A stretch of DNA of 64,000 bases from Paraburkholderia tagetis (GCF_022213065.1 NZ_JAKLJA010000030.1:26454-90453), one strand, 5' to 3'. Shown: positions 1-8,882, numbered from the stretch's first letter. The notes: a model not told the origin generated them from the letters alone. Program-made: numbers and translations.

Positions 1-1103
1 CCCGCGTTCACGAGCGTGTGCTCGATCGTGCGCGACTGCGCATTGCTGCGGTAAAGAATCGCGATCTCGTTGCGCGCGAGCCCCTGGTTGATAAGCGCGC
101 GGATTTCCTCGACGATCCAGCCCGCCTCCTGCGAGTCGGTGGCCGCCTCGTAGACGCGCACCGGCTCGCCATGGCCCGCGTCGGTGCGCAGGTTCTTGCC
201 GAGACGCCGCGAGTTATGCGCGATCAGATAGTTCGCCGCATCGAGAATGTGACCATGCGAGCGATAGTTCTGCTCGAGCTTGATCATGTGCTTCACGCGG
301 AATTCGTTCTCGAAGTCGCGCATATTGCCGACGTTCGCGCCACGGAACGCGTAGATCGACTGGTCGTCGTCGCCCACGGCGAAGATCGCGTTGCCCGGCC
401 CCGCGAGCAGCTTGAGCCACGCGTACTGGAGCTTGTTGGTGTCCTGGAACTCGTCGACGAGGATGTCGCGAAAGCGCGCCTGGTAGTGCGCGCGCAGCGG
501 CGGGTTGTATGCGAGCAGCTCATAGCAGCGCAGCAGCAGCTCGGCGAAATCGACCACGCCTTCGCGCTGGCACTGCTGGTCGTAGGCTTCGTAGAGCTCG
601 ACGAATTTGCGGTTGAAGTTGTCGGTGACGTCGACGTCCTTCGGCCGCAGGCCCTGCTCCTTCGCGTTGTTGATGAAGTACTGGACGTTCTTCGGCGGGT
701 ACTTTTCGTCGTCGATGTTCAGGCCCTTCATCAGACGCTTGATGGCCGAAAGCTGGTCGGCCGTGTCGAGAATCTGGAAGGTCTGCGGCAGGCCGGCGTC
801 GCGGTAATGCGCGCGCAGCATGCGGTTGCACAGGCCGTGGAAGGTGCCGATCCACATGCCGCGCGTGTCGATGGGCAAAAGCGCCTGCAGGCGCCCCATC
901 ATTTCGCGCGCGGCCTTGTTCGTGAAGGTCACGCCGAGGATGGTGGCCGGCGACGCGAGGCCCTGCTGGATGAGCCACGCAATGCGCGTGATGAGCACGC
1001 GCGTCTTGCCGCTGCCGGCCCCGGCCAGGATGAGCGCCGGTTCGTTCGGCAACGTGACGGCGGCGTGTTGTTCGGGGTTCAGGTTCGCGAGCAATTCGGG
1101 CAT
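1..1103 (-). CDS. uvrD: UvrD/Rep-type ATP-dependent DNA helicase, N-terminal part (runs off the left edge)
   Basis: This is a superfamily 1 3'-5' DNA helicase of the kind that acts in nucleotide excision repair and mismatch repair. It reads leftward from an ATG at 1103, and 367 codons are visible, about half of the family length. The N-terminus MPELLANLNPEQHAAV is typical of UvrD. It is followed by the Walker A motif AGAGSGKTR (Q-motif region and motif I), the motif Ia/Ib region (TFTNKAA), motif II (VDEFQDTN) and motif III (GDDDQSIYAFRGA). The 3' half, with the remaining helicase motifs and C-terminal domain, lies outside the window. No good Shine-Dalgarno precedes the ATG, but the homologous N-terminus makes this start convincing. 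The gene is divergent from valS. Confidence 0.93.
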   Translation of the reverse strand, partial: MPELLANLNPEQHAAVTLPNEPALILAGAGSGKTRVLITRIAWLIQQGLASPATILGVTFTNKAAREMMGRLQALLPIDTRGMWIGTFHGLCNRMLRAHYRDAGLPQTFQILDTADQLSAIKRLMKGLNIDDEKYPPKNVQYFINNAKEQGLRPKDVDVTDNFNRKFVELYEAYDQQCQREGVVDFAELLLRCYELLAYNPPLRAHYQARFRDILVDEFQDTNKLQYAWLKLLAGPGNAIFAVGDDDQSIYAFRGANVGNMRDFENEFRVKHMIKLEQNYRSHGHILDAANYLIAHNSRRLGKNLRTDAGHGEPVRVYEAATDSQEAGWIVEEIRALINQGLARNEIAILYRSNAQSRTIEHTLVNA

Positions 1104-1298
1104 GAAATGAAGGGCGCAAAGAAGGCCGCAAAGAAAGCCGCAAGCAAGGGCACTATCAAGGGCACCCCGGCGGCGGGCTTTGAAGTAGACCATCATTATA
1201 AAGGCCATGCCGGCCCCGGACCGGCCCGCGGCCCGTGCTGACGGCGCTTCCCCTTATAATCGAAGGTTTTCAGCATCTTTTTTCGGCAGATTCCACCC
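1104..1298. promoter_or_regulatory. Divergent uvrD/valS promoter region
   Basis: This 195-base gap separates the divergent uvrD and valS genes. A perfect TATAAT at 1255-1260 on the plus strand lies about 40 bases before the valS ATG and is a likely -10 element. A second TATAAT lies on the minus strand (plus-strand attata, 1195-1200), oriented towards uvrD. Neither has a convincing -35 at 17 bases. The part nearest uvrD (1107-1165) is a run of AAG/GCC/GCA-like triplets that would encode a Lys/Ala-rich peptide on the plus strand. Confidence 0.5.
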
Positions 1299-4166
1299 AT
1301 GAGCGACAGCACGCTAGCGAAAAGCTTCGAGCCGCAGACGATCGAAGCCCACTGGGGCCCCGAATGGGAGCGCCGCGGCTATGCCGCCGCGACCCTCACG
1401 CCCGGCCGCGCCAACTTCTCGATCCAGTTGCCGCCGCCGAACGTCACCGGCACGCTGCACATGGGCCACGCGTTCAACCAGACGATCATGGACGGCCTGA
1501 CGCGCTATCACCGCATGCTCGGGGAGAACACGCTGTGGGTGCCGGGCACCGACCACGCAGGCATCGCCACGCAGATCGTGGTCGAGCGCCAGCTCGACGC
1601 GCAGAAGACCTCGCGCCACGACCTCGGCCGCGAGAAGTTCGTCGAGCGCGTGTGGGAATGGAAGCAGAAGTCGGGCTCGACCATCACGAGCCAGGTGCGG
1701 CGCCTGGGCGCCTCGATCGACTGGTCGCGCGAATACTTCACGATGGACGACAAGATGTCGGCCGCCGTGCGCGACGTGTTCGTGCGCCTCTATGAACAAG
1801 GGCTGATCTACCGCGGCAAGCGCCTCGTGAACTGGGACCCGGTGCTGCTCACCGCTGTCTCCGACCTCGAAGTGGCCAGCGAAGAGGAAAACGGCAACCT
1901 GTGGCACCTGAGCTACCCGCTCGCGGACGGCTCGGGCCACCTCACGGTCGCCACCACGCGCCCGGAAACGATGCTCGGCGACACGGCCGTGATGGTCCAC
2001 CCGGAGGACGAGCGCTACGCGCATCTGATCGGCAAGATGGTCAAGCTGCCGCTCGCGGACCGCGAGATCCCCATCATTGCCGACGAATACGTGGACCGCG
2101 AATTCGGCACGGGCGTCGTGAAAGTCACGCCCGCGCACGACTTCAACGACTATCAGGTGGGCCTGCGCCACGGCCTGCCGATGATCGAGATCCTCACGCT
2201 CGACGCGAAGATCAACGAGAACGCGCCCGAAAAATACCGCGGCCTCGACCGCTTCGAAGCCCGCAAGCAGGTGGTGGCCGACTTCGAGGCGCTGGGCCTG
2301 CTCGAATCGGTGAAGCCGCACAAGCTCATGGTGCCGCGCGGCGACCGCACGGGCGTCGTGATCGAGCCGATGCTCACCGACCAGTGGTTCGTGGCGATGA
2401 GCAAGCCGGCCCCCGAAGGCACGTTCAATCCGGGCAAGTCGATCACCGAAGTCGCGCTCGAAGTGGTGCGCAACGGCCAGATCAAGCTCGTGCCGGAAAA
2501 CTGGACGACCACGTACAACCAGTGGCTCGAAAACATTCAGGACTGGTGCATTTCGCGCCAGCTCTGGTGGGGCCATCAGATTCCGGCCTGGTACGGCGAG
2601 AACGGCGAGATCTTCGTTGCGAAGAGCGAGGAAGAGGCGCATGCGCAAGCCGACGCCAAGGGTTACAAGGGCGCACTCAAGCGCGACGAGGACGTGCTCG
2701 ACACGTGGTTCTCGTCGGCGCTCGTGCCGTTCTCGTCGCTCGGCTGGCCGGCCGAAACGCCTGAACTGAAGGCCTTCCTGCCCTCCTCCGTGCTGGTCAC
2801 GGGCTTCGACATCATCTTCTTCTGGGTCGCGCGCATGGTCATGATGACCACGCACTTCACCGGCAAGGTGCCCTTCGACACGGTCTACGTGCACGGCCTC
2901 GTGCGCGATGCCGAAGGCCAGAAGATGTCCAAGAGCAAGGGCAATACGCTCGACCCGATCGACATCGTCGACGGCATCGAGCTCGAGGCGCTGGTCGCCA
3001 AGCGCACCACGGGCCTCATGAATCCCAAGCAGGCCGCAACCATCGAAAAGAAGACGCGCAAGGAATTCCCGAACGGCATCCCCGCCTTCGGCACCGACGC
3101 GCTGCGCTTCACGATGGCCTCGATGGCCACGCTCGGGCGCAACGTGAACTTCGACCTCGCGCGCTGCGAGGGCTATCGCAACTTCTGCAACAAGCTCTGG
3201 AACGCCACGCGTTTCGTGCTGATGAACTGCGAAGGCCACGACTGCGGCTTCTCCAAGCCGGGCGCCTGCCAGCCGGGCGATTGCGGCCCGGGCGGCTACA
3301 CCGACTTCTCCCAAGCCGACCGCTGGATCGTCTCGCTGCTCCAGCGCGTGGAAGCCGAAGTCGCGAAGGGCTTCGCCGACTATCGCTTCGACAACGTGGC
3401 CAACGCCATATATAAGTTCGTCTGGGACGAATACTGTGACTGGTACCTGGAGCTCGCGAAGGTTCAGATCCAGACCGGCACGCCCGCGCAGCAACGCGCC
3501 ACGCGCCGCACGCTCCTGCGCGTGCTGGAGACGGTGCTGCGCCTCGCGCATCCGGTGATTCCGTTCATCACGGAAGCGCTGTGGCAGAAGGTGGCGCCGC
3601 TCACCGACGCGTACCCTCAGGGAGCAGCCGAGGGCGAGGCATCGATCATGATGCAGCCTTACCCCGTGGCCGCGCCGAAGAAGATCGACGAAGCCGCCGA
3701 GCAATGGGCCGCCGACCTGAAGGCCGTGATCGACGCCTGCCGCAACCTGCGTGGCGAGATGGGCCTCTCGCCGGCCACGAAGGTGCCGCTGCTGGTCACG
3801 GGCAACGCGGAGCGCCTCGCGTCGTTCGCGCCCTATGCGCAGGCGCTCGCGAAGCTCTCGGAGGTCCAGATCATCGCCGACGAAGCGACGCTCGACGCGG
3901 CCTCGGCGGGCGCGCCGGTTGCTATTGTTGGGACGGACAAGCTCGTGCTGAAGGTGGAGATCGACGTGGCAGCCGAACGCGAGCGTCTCTCAAAGGAAAT
4001 TGCACGACTGACGAATGAAGTGACGAAGTGCAATGCCAAGCTGGGAAATGACAGTTTTGTTGCAAAAGCCCCGCCTGCGGTGGTTGAGCAGGAGCAAAAG
4101 AGGCTGGCAGAATTTCAGGCAACGCTGGGCAAGCTGACCGCGCAACTCGCGCGTCTGCCTGCCTGA
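1299..4166 (+). CDS. valS: Valine--tRNA ligase (ValRS)
   Basis: Class I aminoacyl-tRNA synthetase that charges tRNA-Val with valine in the cytoplasm; 955 residues, the usual length. The signature HMGH of the Rossmann fold is at residues 54-57 (context PPPNVTGTLHMGHAF) and KMSKS is at 542-546. The editing (CP1) domain lies between them. The C-terminal end is the coiled-coil tRNA-binding arm typical of ValRS (from about residue 890, LSKEIARL through NDSFVAKAP). Residues 644-662 carry four cysteines spaced CX4C-X7-CX4C just after the catalytic half, discussed as a finding. The gene is probably transcribed with galU, which begins 65 bases downstream in the same direction. Confidence 0.98.
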   Translation: MSDSTLAKSFEPQTIEAHWGPEWERRGYAAATLTPGRANFSIQLPPPNVTGTLHMGHAFNQTIMDGLTRYHRMLGENTLWVPGTDHAGIATQIVVERQLDAQKTSRHDLGREKFVERVWEWKQKSGSTITSQVRRLGASIDWSREYFTMDDKMSAAVRDVFVRLYEQGLIYRGKRLVNWDPVLLTAVSDLEVASEEENGNLWHLSYPLADGSGHLTVATTRPETMLGDTAVMVHPEDERYAHLIGKMVKLPLADREIPIIADEYVDREFGTGVVKVTPAHDFNDYQVGLRHGLPMIEILTLDAKINENAPEKYRGLDRFEARKQVVADFEALGLLESVKPHKLMVPRGDRTGVVIEPMLTDQWFVAMSKPAPEGTFNPGKSITEVALEVVRNGQIKLVPENWTTTYNQWLENIQDWCISRQLWWGHQIPAWYGENGEIFVAKSEEEAHAQADAKGYKGALKRDEDVLDTWFSSALVPFSSLGWPAETPELKAFLPSSVLVTGFDIIFFWVARMVMMTTHFTGKVPFDTVYVHGLVRDAEGQKMSKSKGNTLDPIDIVDGIELEALVAKRTTGLMNPKQAATIEKKTRKEFPNGIPAFGTDALRFTMASMATLGRNVNFDLARCEGYRNFCNKLWNATRFVLMNCEGHDCGFSKPGACQPGDCGPGGYTDFSQADRWIVSLLQRVEAEVAKGFADYRFDNVANAIYKFVWDEYCDWYLELAKVQIQTGTPAQQRATRRTLLRVLETVLRLAHPVIPFITEALWQKVAPLTDAYPQGAAEGEASIMMQPYPVAAPKKIDEAAEQWAADLKAVIDACRNLRGEMGLSPATKVPLLVTGNAERLASFAPYAQALAKLSEVQIIADEATLDAASAGAPVAIVGTDKLVLKVEIDVAAERERLSKEIARLTNEVTKCNAKLGNDSFVAKAPPAVVEQEQKRLAEFQATLGKLTAQLARLPA

Positions 4167-4231
4167 ATCGGCTTAAGGCGAGGTCAGGCGGCGCGCACGG
4201 CGCCGGACCCGCCAAGACCAGGACTATAGAC

Positions 4232-5113
4232 ATGCTTAAAGTTACCAAAGCGGTATTTCCGGTGGCGGGCCTCGGCACGCGTTTCCTTCCGGCCACGAAA
4301 GCGAGCCCAAAGGAAATGCTGCCGGTCGTCGACAAGCCGCTGATCCAGTACGCGGTCGAGGAGGCTGTCGCGGCTGGCATCACCGAAATGATCTTCGTGA
4401 CGGGCCGCAGCAAGCGGGCGATCGAAGACCATTTCGACAAATCGTATGAGATCGAGGCCGAGCTCGAGGCACGCGGCAAGGAAAAGCTGCTCGAGCTGGT
4501 GCGCAACATCAAGCCGAACAACGTCGACTGCTTCTACGTGCGCCAGCCCGAAGCGCTGGGCCTGGGCCATGCCGTGCTGTGCGCGGAAAAGCTCGTGGGC
4601 GACAACCCGTTCGCCGTGATCCTCGCCGACGACCTGCTCTACGGCACGCCGCCCGTCATGCAGCAGATGGTCGAGGTGTTCGACCACTACCATAGCTCGG
4701 TGCTCGGCGTGGAAGAGATTCCGCCCTCGGAAACGCGCTCGTACGGCATCGTCGACGGCAAGGAGTGGGAAGACTCGATCGTCAAGCTCTCGGGCATCGT
4801 CGAAAAGCCGGCGCCCGAAGTCGCGCCGTCGAACCTCGGCGTGGTGGGCCGCTACGTGCTCAAGCCGCGCATTTTCGAGCACCTGCGCGCGCTCAAGCCC
4901 GGTGCGGGCGGCGAGCTTCAGCTCACCGACGCCATCCAGTCGCTGCTCGCCGACGAGCAGGTGCTCGCGTACAAGTATCACGGCACGCGCTTCGACTGCG
5001 GCAGCAAGCTCGGCTACCTGAAGGCGACCGTGGAATTCGCGCTGCGTCATCCGGAAGTGGCCGACGACTTCGCCGAGTATCTGCGCACGCGCAAGCCGGA
5101 GCTGGAAGGCTAG
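4232..5113 (+). CDS. galU: UTP--glucose-1-phosphate uridylyltransferase
   Basis: Makes UDP-glucose from UTP and glucose-1-phosphate, feeding lipopolysaccharide, exopolysaccharide and trehalose synthesis. The protein has 293 residues, normal for GalU. It shows the nucleotidyltransferase signature near the N-terminus (FPVAGLGTRFLPATKASPKE, with the activating lysine in SPKEM) and the conserved ILADDLLY segment for metal and nucleotide binding. The gene follows valS by 65 bases on the same strand. It ends 41 bases before a strong intrinsic terminator that also serves the convergent TusA-like gene. Confidence 0.97.
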   Translation: MLKVTKAVFPVAGLGTRFLPATKASPKEMLPVVDKPLIQYAVEEAVAAGITEMIFVTGRSKRAIEDHFDKSYEIEAELEARGKEKLLELVRNIKPNNVDCFYVRQPEALGLGHAVLCAEKLVGDNPFAVILADDLLYGTPPVMQQMVEVFDHYHSSVLGVEEIPPSETRSYGIVDGKEWEDSIVKLSGIVEKPAPEVAPSNLGVVGRYVLKPRIFEHLRALKPGAGGELQLTDAIQSLLADEQVLAYKYHGTRFDCGSKLGYLKATVEFALRHPEVADDFAEYLRTRKPELEG

Positions 5114-5154
5114 GCGCCCCCGGTCAGGCGCCTCCCCACGAGGCGCCGGCAAAG

Positions 5155-5192
5155 AAAATGGCCCGCAATCTCACGATTGCGGGCCATTTTTT
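5155..5192. terminator. Bidirectional intrinsic terminator
   Basis: A perfect 16-bp inverted repeat has its left arm at 5155-5170 and right arm at 5175-5190, around the 4-base loop TCAC. It is GC-rich in the middle and A/T at the ends, so it gives a U-tract in both directions. It sits between the convergent galU and TusA-like genes and can stop both transcripts. Confidence 0.93.
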
Positions 5193-5225
5193 CGTGCATT
5201 GCGCGTGAGCGCCGTGCGAAGCGCT

Positions 5226-5459
5226 TCAGCGGCGGCGCATCAGGAACACGAAGGTCTTGTCCTGCTGCGAGCTTTCCACGATCTCGTTGCCCGTCTGCTT
5301 GGCGAAGGCGGCAAAATCGCGCTGCGAGCCGGGGTCGGTCGCGAGAACCTTGAGAATCTGGCCGCTTTCCATGTCGGCGAGCGCCTTCTTGGCGCGCAGG
5401 ATCGGCAGCGGGCAGTTCAGCCCACGCGCATCCACTTCCTTGTGAACCTGAATCTGCAT
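5226..5459 (-). CDS. TusA/SirA-like sulfurtransferase family protein
   Basis: Small (77 residues) sulfur-carrier protein of the TusA family, which passes persulfide sulfur to acceptors such as the tRNA 2-thiouridylation pathway or other sulfur-trafficking proteins. The family signature CPLP is present at residues 16-19 (context DARGLNCPLPILRAKKAL); Cys16 is the expected persulfide carrier. The rest matches the compact alpha/beta fold with the second conserved segment VLATDPGSQRDF. Burkholderiales carry several TusA paralogues, so I do not assign the symbol tusA. It is a monocistronic unit convergent with galU. Confidence 0.9.
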   Translation of the reverse strand: MQIQVHKEVDARGLNCPLPILRAKKALADMESGQILKVLATDPGSQRDFAAFAKQTGNEIVESSQQDKTFVFLMRRR

Positions 5460-5647
5460 CGGGTTGGATCCTTCGTTGGCGCGCCGCCTCGGAGGGCGGC
5501 GCAGAGTGCGTCACGGATAGCAGCGATTTTACCGCAGCCGCGTACCACGCCGCTTGGGCCTTCTTTGTTCCCTCTTTGCTCCCTCTTTGCGCCCGCCGTT
5601 GCCCCGCCTTTGACTCCTTTGCACCGCTCGGCAGCGCCCTCGATACC

Positions 5648-6736
5648 TCAGAGCGTCACCGCCTGCCCCGTGCGCAGCGACTCGCGCAGCGCGAAGCCGA
5701 TTCTCGTGGCCTCTAGCGCGTCCTCGAGCGTTGCGCCCTGCCCCGCACCCGCCGCTGCGTCCTCCGCCGCCCCGGCCTCGCCGCCATCGCGCGCGCGCAC
5801 CGCGGCGACGAACGCCTGCGCCTCGATAAGGAATGCTTCCTCGAATCGGTCGAAAAAGGTCGGCGTGCAAACGCTGCGCACGCCCTGCGCGTCGTAGATC
5901 TCCACGCGGTTCGCGCGCGGCACGTGGCCGATAGCCAGTGCGCCAGCCGTGCCGATCACCTCGCTCGACGTGTCGTTGCCGTGCGCCATGGTGCGCGAGG
6001 CATAGAACATCGCGAGCTTGCCGCCTTCGAACTCGCAGATCGCGACGCCGTTGTCGACGTCGCCGAATTGGCGCAGGCCCTCGTGCAGCGCGACCGCCCC
6101 TGCCGCGAAGACGCGCGTGGCGCGCGGCTTGCCCAAAAGCCAGCGCGCGACGTCGATGTCGTGCACGGTGCAGTCGAGGAAAATACCGCCTGAGGTGGGC
6201 GCGAAACGCACGAAGAAACCGTCTGGATCGTTGAGATCGCAGGTTTGCGAGCGCACGAGAAACGGCCGGCCGATCGCGCCCGCACGCACCTTCGAAAACG
6301 CGTCGTGATAGCTCGGGTCGAAACGGCGCATGAAGCCGATCGTCACCTGCTGGCCGGGAAAGCGTCGCGCCTCTTCGACCACGCGCTCGCATTCGGCCAC
6401 GTCGAGCGAGAGCGGCTTCTCGCAGAACACGTGCTTGCCGGCGCGCAACGCATCGACGATCTGCTGTGCGTGCAGCGCCGAAGGCGTCACGAGCCACACG
6501 GCGTCGACCGATGTATCGGCGAGCAACTCGGCGTAGTCGCGGTAAAGCCGCATATCGCACCCAATTTCGGGCAACACATCGCGCGCCCACGCGAGATCGT
6601 CTTCGAGCGGGCTGCACACTGCCGCCAGCGTCGCACCCGGCACGCGAAACGCGAGATTCAGCGCATGCCGCCGCCCGAGCCGCCCCAGCCCCGCCACGCC
6701 CACGCGCAACGGCCGGGCACGTTCATTCGCTTGCAT
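5648..6736 (-). CDS. Gfo/Idh/MocA family dehydrogenase (second inositol dehydrogenase-like enzyme)
   Basis: NAD(P)-dependent oxidoreductase of about 362 residues. The Rossmann motif VAGLGRLGRRHA is near the N-terminus, the family signature EKP is in FCEKPLSL, and the active-site histidine segment is CTVHDIDVARW. The start at 6736 (MQANERAR) is chosen because AGGGAGGA lies just upstream; the frame stays open another 25 codons without a better site. It is the last gene of the leftward iolR-iolG unit, 99 bases after iolG. Its role is probably oxidation of a second inositol isomer (scyllo- or D-chiro-inositol) or epimerisation together with IolG; the substrate cannot be read from sequence. The last bases of the frame are Ala/Gly-rich. 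Confidence 0.85.
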   Translation of the reverse strand: MQANERARPLRVGVAGLGRLGRRHALNLAFRVPGATLAAVCSPLEDDLAWARDVLPEIGCDMRLYRDYAELLADTSVDAVWLVTPSALHAQQIVDALRAGKHVFCEKPLSLDVAECERVVEEARRFPGQQVTIGFMRRFDPSYHDAFSKVRAGAIGRPFLVRSQTCDLNDPDGFFVRFAPTSGGIFLDCTVHDIDVARWLLGKPRATRVFAAGAVALHEGLRQFGDVDNGVAICEFEGGKLAMFYASRTMAHGNDTSSEVIGTAGALAIGHVPRANRVEIYDAQGVRSVCTPTFFDRFEEAFLIEAQAFVAAVRARDGGEAGAAEDAAAGAGQGATLEDALEATRIGFALRESLRTGQAVTL

Positions 6737-6835
6737 CGTTTTCCTCCCTGGCACTTCCTTCGGCATCCTGTCTATCTGGCGAGCACCGTGCTTCGCGCGC
6801 GATGCCACCACGGCCTTTAGCGTTATCCGCTCAGG

Positions 6836-7855
6836 TCACCCGCCAAGCGTCACCACCCGGCCTTCGCGCCACGACAGCGCCGCTGCTTCCGCGAGTTCGA
6901 GCGCCTTGAGGCCATCGGCCACGCTCGTGCGCACCGGCGTACCCTGCGTGACGGCCTCATAAAAATGCGCCATCTCGCGCGCATACGCCGCCCGATAACG
7001 CTCGAGGAAGAACGCCTCCGGCACGTCCTGCGCCACCGCGCTTTGGGTCCACGCCACTACTTCGGTGGGCTTCATGTTGCCCGCCTGAAGCATGCCTTCG
7101 CTGCCGAGAATCTCGAAGCGCTGGTCGTAGCCATAGGCCGCGCGCCGCGCCGTGTTGATCTGGCAAAGCCGGCCGCGCTTCGTGCGGATCGTGACGGCGG
7201 TCGAGTCGATATCGCCCGCATCGGCGATGGCGGCGTCGGAGAGGCAACTGCCTGTGGCGTGCACGGTCTCGGCTTCGTCGTCGAGAATCCAGCGGAAGAT
7301 ATCGAAGTCGTGGATCAGCATGTCCTTGAAGATGCCACCTGAGTGCTTGATGTACTCCACTGGCGGCGCGCCCGGGTCGCGGCTCGTCACGATCAGCATC
7401 TCGGGCGTGCCGATTTCGCCCGCGTCGAGCCGCGCCTTGAGCGCGGCAAACGTAGGATCGTAGCGGCGCTGAAAACCGATCATGGCCACCACGCCCGCGC
7501 GCGCGACCGCGTCGGCACACTCGCGCGCGCGCCCGATGGCGAGATCGACAGGCTTTTCGCAGAAGATATGCTTGCCCGCTGCCGCCGATTTCAAAATCAG
7601 TTCGGAATGCGTATCGGTTGAAGAGCAGATCACGGTCGCGTCGATCGAGGCATCGCCGAACGCACCGTCCAGGTCGGCCACCTGCGCACCGTGCTGCGCC
7701 GCGAGCGCGGCAGCCGCCTCGCGGTTCACGTCGACCACGTACTTCAGACGCACGCCGGGCTGACGCGCGAGGTTCGCCGCGTGAATGCGGCCGATACGGC
7801 CCGCACCAAATACTGCAACGTTCACCGCCACGCTCGGCGTCTTTGCTTCAGTCAT
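6836..7855 (-). CDS. iolG: Inositol 2-dehydrogenase
   Basis: Gfo/Idh/MocA family enzyme (339 residues) that oxidises myo-inositol to scyllo-inosose with NAD+, the first step of the pathway. Visible motifs are the dinucleotide fold AVFGAGRIGRIHA, the EKP signature in IFCEKPVDL, and the catalytic segment MLIHDFDIFRW. The start at 7855 has a strong AGGAGG site. Its first 8 bases overlap the 3' end of the upstream RpiR regulator gene, so the two are translationally coupled. The neighbouring iolC, iolD, iolE, iolB and sugar ABC transporter support inositol rather than another polyol as substrate. Confidence 0.92.
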   Translation of the reverse strand: MTEAKTPSVAVNVAVFGAGRIGRIHAANLARQPGVRLKYVVDVNREAAAALAAQHGAQVADLDGAFGDASIDATVICSSTDTHSELILKSAAAGKHIFCEKPVDLAIGRARECADAVARAGVVAMIGFQRRYDPTFAALKARLDAGEIGTPEMLIVTSRDPGAPPVEYIKHSGGIFKDMLIHDFDIFRWILDDEAETVHATGSCLSDAAIADAGDIDSTAVTIRTKRGRLCQINTARRAAYGYDQRFEILGSEGMLQAGNMKPTEVVAWTQSAVAQDVPEAFFLERYRAAYAREMAHFYEAVTQGTPVRTSVADGLKALELAEAAALSWREGRVVTLGG

Positions 7856-8738
7856 CGTATCCTCCTGGGTCGGTCGATTCTTCCACGTTGAGTTCGAGCC
7901 GGTAGGCGAGCGCCACGAACAGCGCCTGGCACAGGCAAAACGTGCTCGTCAGCGAGCGGAACGCGAACGCGCTCCCCTCCTTCACATAGAGTTGCGCATC
8001 GGCGTGACGCGCGAGCGGAGAAAGTTGGCTATCCGTAATGACCAGCGTCTTCGCTTGATGCTGCTGCGCCACGCGCAAGCAGTACTGCGTTTCCTTGCCA
8101 TAGGGCGCGAAGCTGATGGCGATCACCACATCGCCTTTCTTCACGCTGCGGATCTGTTCGTGATACATGCCGCCGAGCCCCGAGACGAGATGCACGCGCT
8201 TTCTCGTGTGCTGCAGCGCGTAGACGATATAGCTCGCCACCGCGAACGAGCGGCGCACGCCGATCACGTAGATATTGTCCGCGTGCTCGAGCATCTTCAC
8301 CGCGGCATCGAACTGCGCATCGTCGAGCCCCGCCTCGAGTTCGTCGAGCCCGTTGCGGCACGCGCCGATGAATTCGCGCGCCACCGCGCCGCCGAGGTCC
8401 GGGCTCGCGTTGCCGTCTTTCTCCTCGATCAGCTGGCGTATGCGGTGCTGATAGCTCGTGGCCGACACACCCTGCCCCGCATAGGCTTGCCGGAACACCG
8501 CCTGCAAATCGGAGAAGCCGGAAAAGCCAAAGCGCTGTGCAAAGCGCACCACCGCCGACGGATGCACCCCGCAGCTCGCGGCGATGTCGCTCGTGCGATC
8601 CATCATGACGCTCGAACGGTTCTGCTCGATATACGTCGCGACGCTCTTTAACTGCCGCGGCAGCGCCTCGTATTCGTGTGCGATGCGTTGCATCAATTCG
8701 TCCACGCCCGCTACGGCGTCGCTGGTTTCATCAGCCAT
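7848..8738 (-). CDS. iolR: MurR/RpiR family transcriptional regulator, likely repressor of the iol genes
   Basis: About 296 residues with an N-terminal RpiR-type helix-turn-helix (residues ~10-85, containing VATYIEQNRSSVMM and CGVHPSAVVRFAQRFGF) and a C-terminal SIS domain (from ~125; YVIGVRRSFAVASYIVYAL) that would bind a phosphosugar. The start at 8738 (MADETSD) is preceded by AGGAAAA; longer readings are possible but lack a site. It heads the leftward unit and overlaps iolG by 8 bases. In rhizobia, RpiR-type IolR represses inositol genes and responds to a phosphorylated pathway intermediate. Here a GGAA-N6-TTCC palindrome lies on this gene's own -35 element, so autoregulation and control of the divergent operon are likely (inference). 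Confidence 0.88.
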   Translation of the reverse strand: MADETSDAVAGVDELMQRIAHEYEALPRQLKSVATYIEQNRSSVMMDRTSDIAASCGVHPSAVVRFAQRFGFSGFSDLQAVFRQAYAGQGVSATSYQHRIRQLIEEKDGNASPDLGGAVAREFIGACRNGLDELEAGLDDAQFDAAVKMLEHADNIYVIGVRRSFAVASYIVYALQHTRKRVHLVSGLGGMYHEQIRSVKKGDVVIAISFAPYGKETQYCLRVAQQHQAKTLVITDSQLSPLARHADAQLYVKEGSAFAFRSLTSTFCLCQALFVALAYRLELNVEESTDPGGYDD

Positions 8739-8842
8739 GATCTTTTTTCCTGTTGCTTGCTGCAGTGCAGCCAAACCGTGCCGCAACCCCGTGCCGCAAA
8801 CCCATGCCGAGCCTGCTTGCGAGCGGCCTGCCAACGGAGCCG

Positions 8843-8871
8843 ATTATAGGCAGCGCCACACCCGATTGGAA
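8843..8871 (-). promoter_or_regulatory. Predicted iolR promoter (leftward)
   Basis: On the minus strand, TTCCAA (plus-strand 8866-8871) and a perfect TATAAT (8843-8848) are 17 bases apart, a near-ideal sigma-70 arrangement. It lies about 100 bases upstream of the iolR start. The -35 hexamer is inside the TGGAA-N6-TTCCA palindrome, so bound repressor would block RNA polymerase. Confidence 0.65.
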
Positions 8872-8882
8872 TAAATTTTCCA
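8867..8882. promoter_or_regulatory. Predicted IolR operator (TGGAA-N6-TTCCA)
   Basis: A perfect palindrome with 5-bp arms around a 6-base centre. It contains GGAA-N6-TTCC, the motif that I recall being reported for the RpiR-type IolR of Sinorhizobium. It sits in the gap between the divergent iolR and ABC transporter operons. A second dyad, TTGCAA-N11-TTGCAA (8890-8912), lies just to the right. Confidence 0.6.

Noticed and set aside
1314..3704. A 796-codon open frame on the strand opposite valS
   Set aside because: It is a compositional shadow: high-GC codon use keeps antisense frames open. The plus-strand reading is unmistakably ValRS, and the antisense product is His/Arg/Val-rich with no family resemblance.
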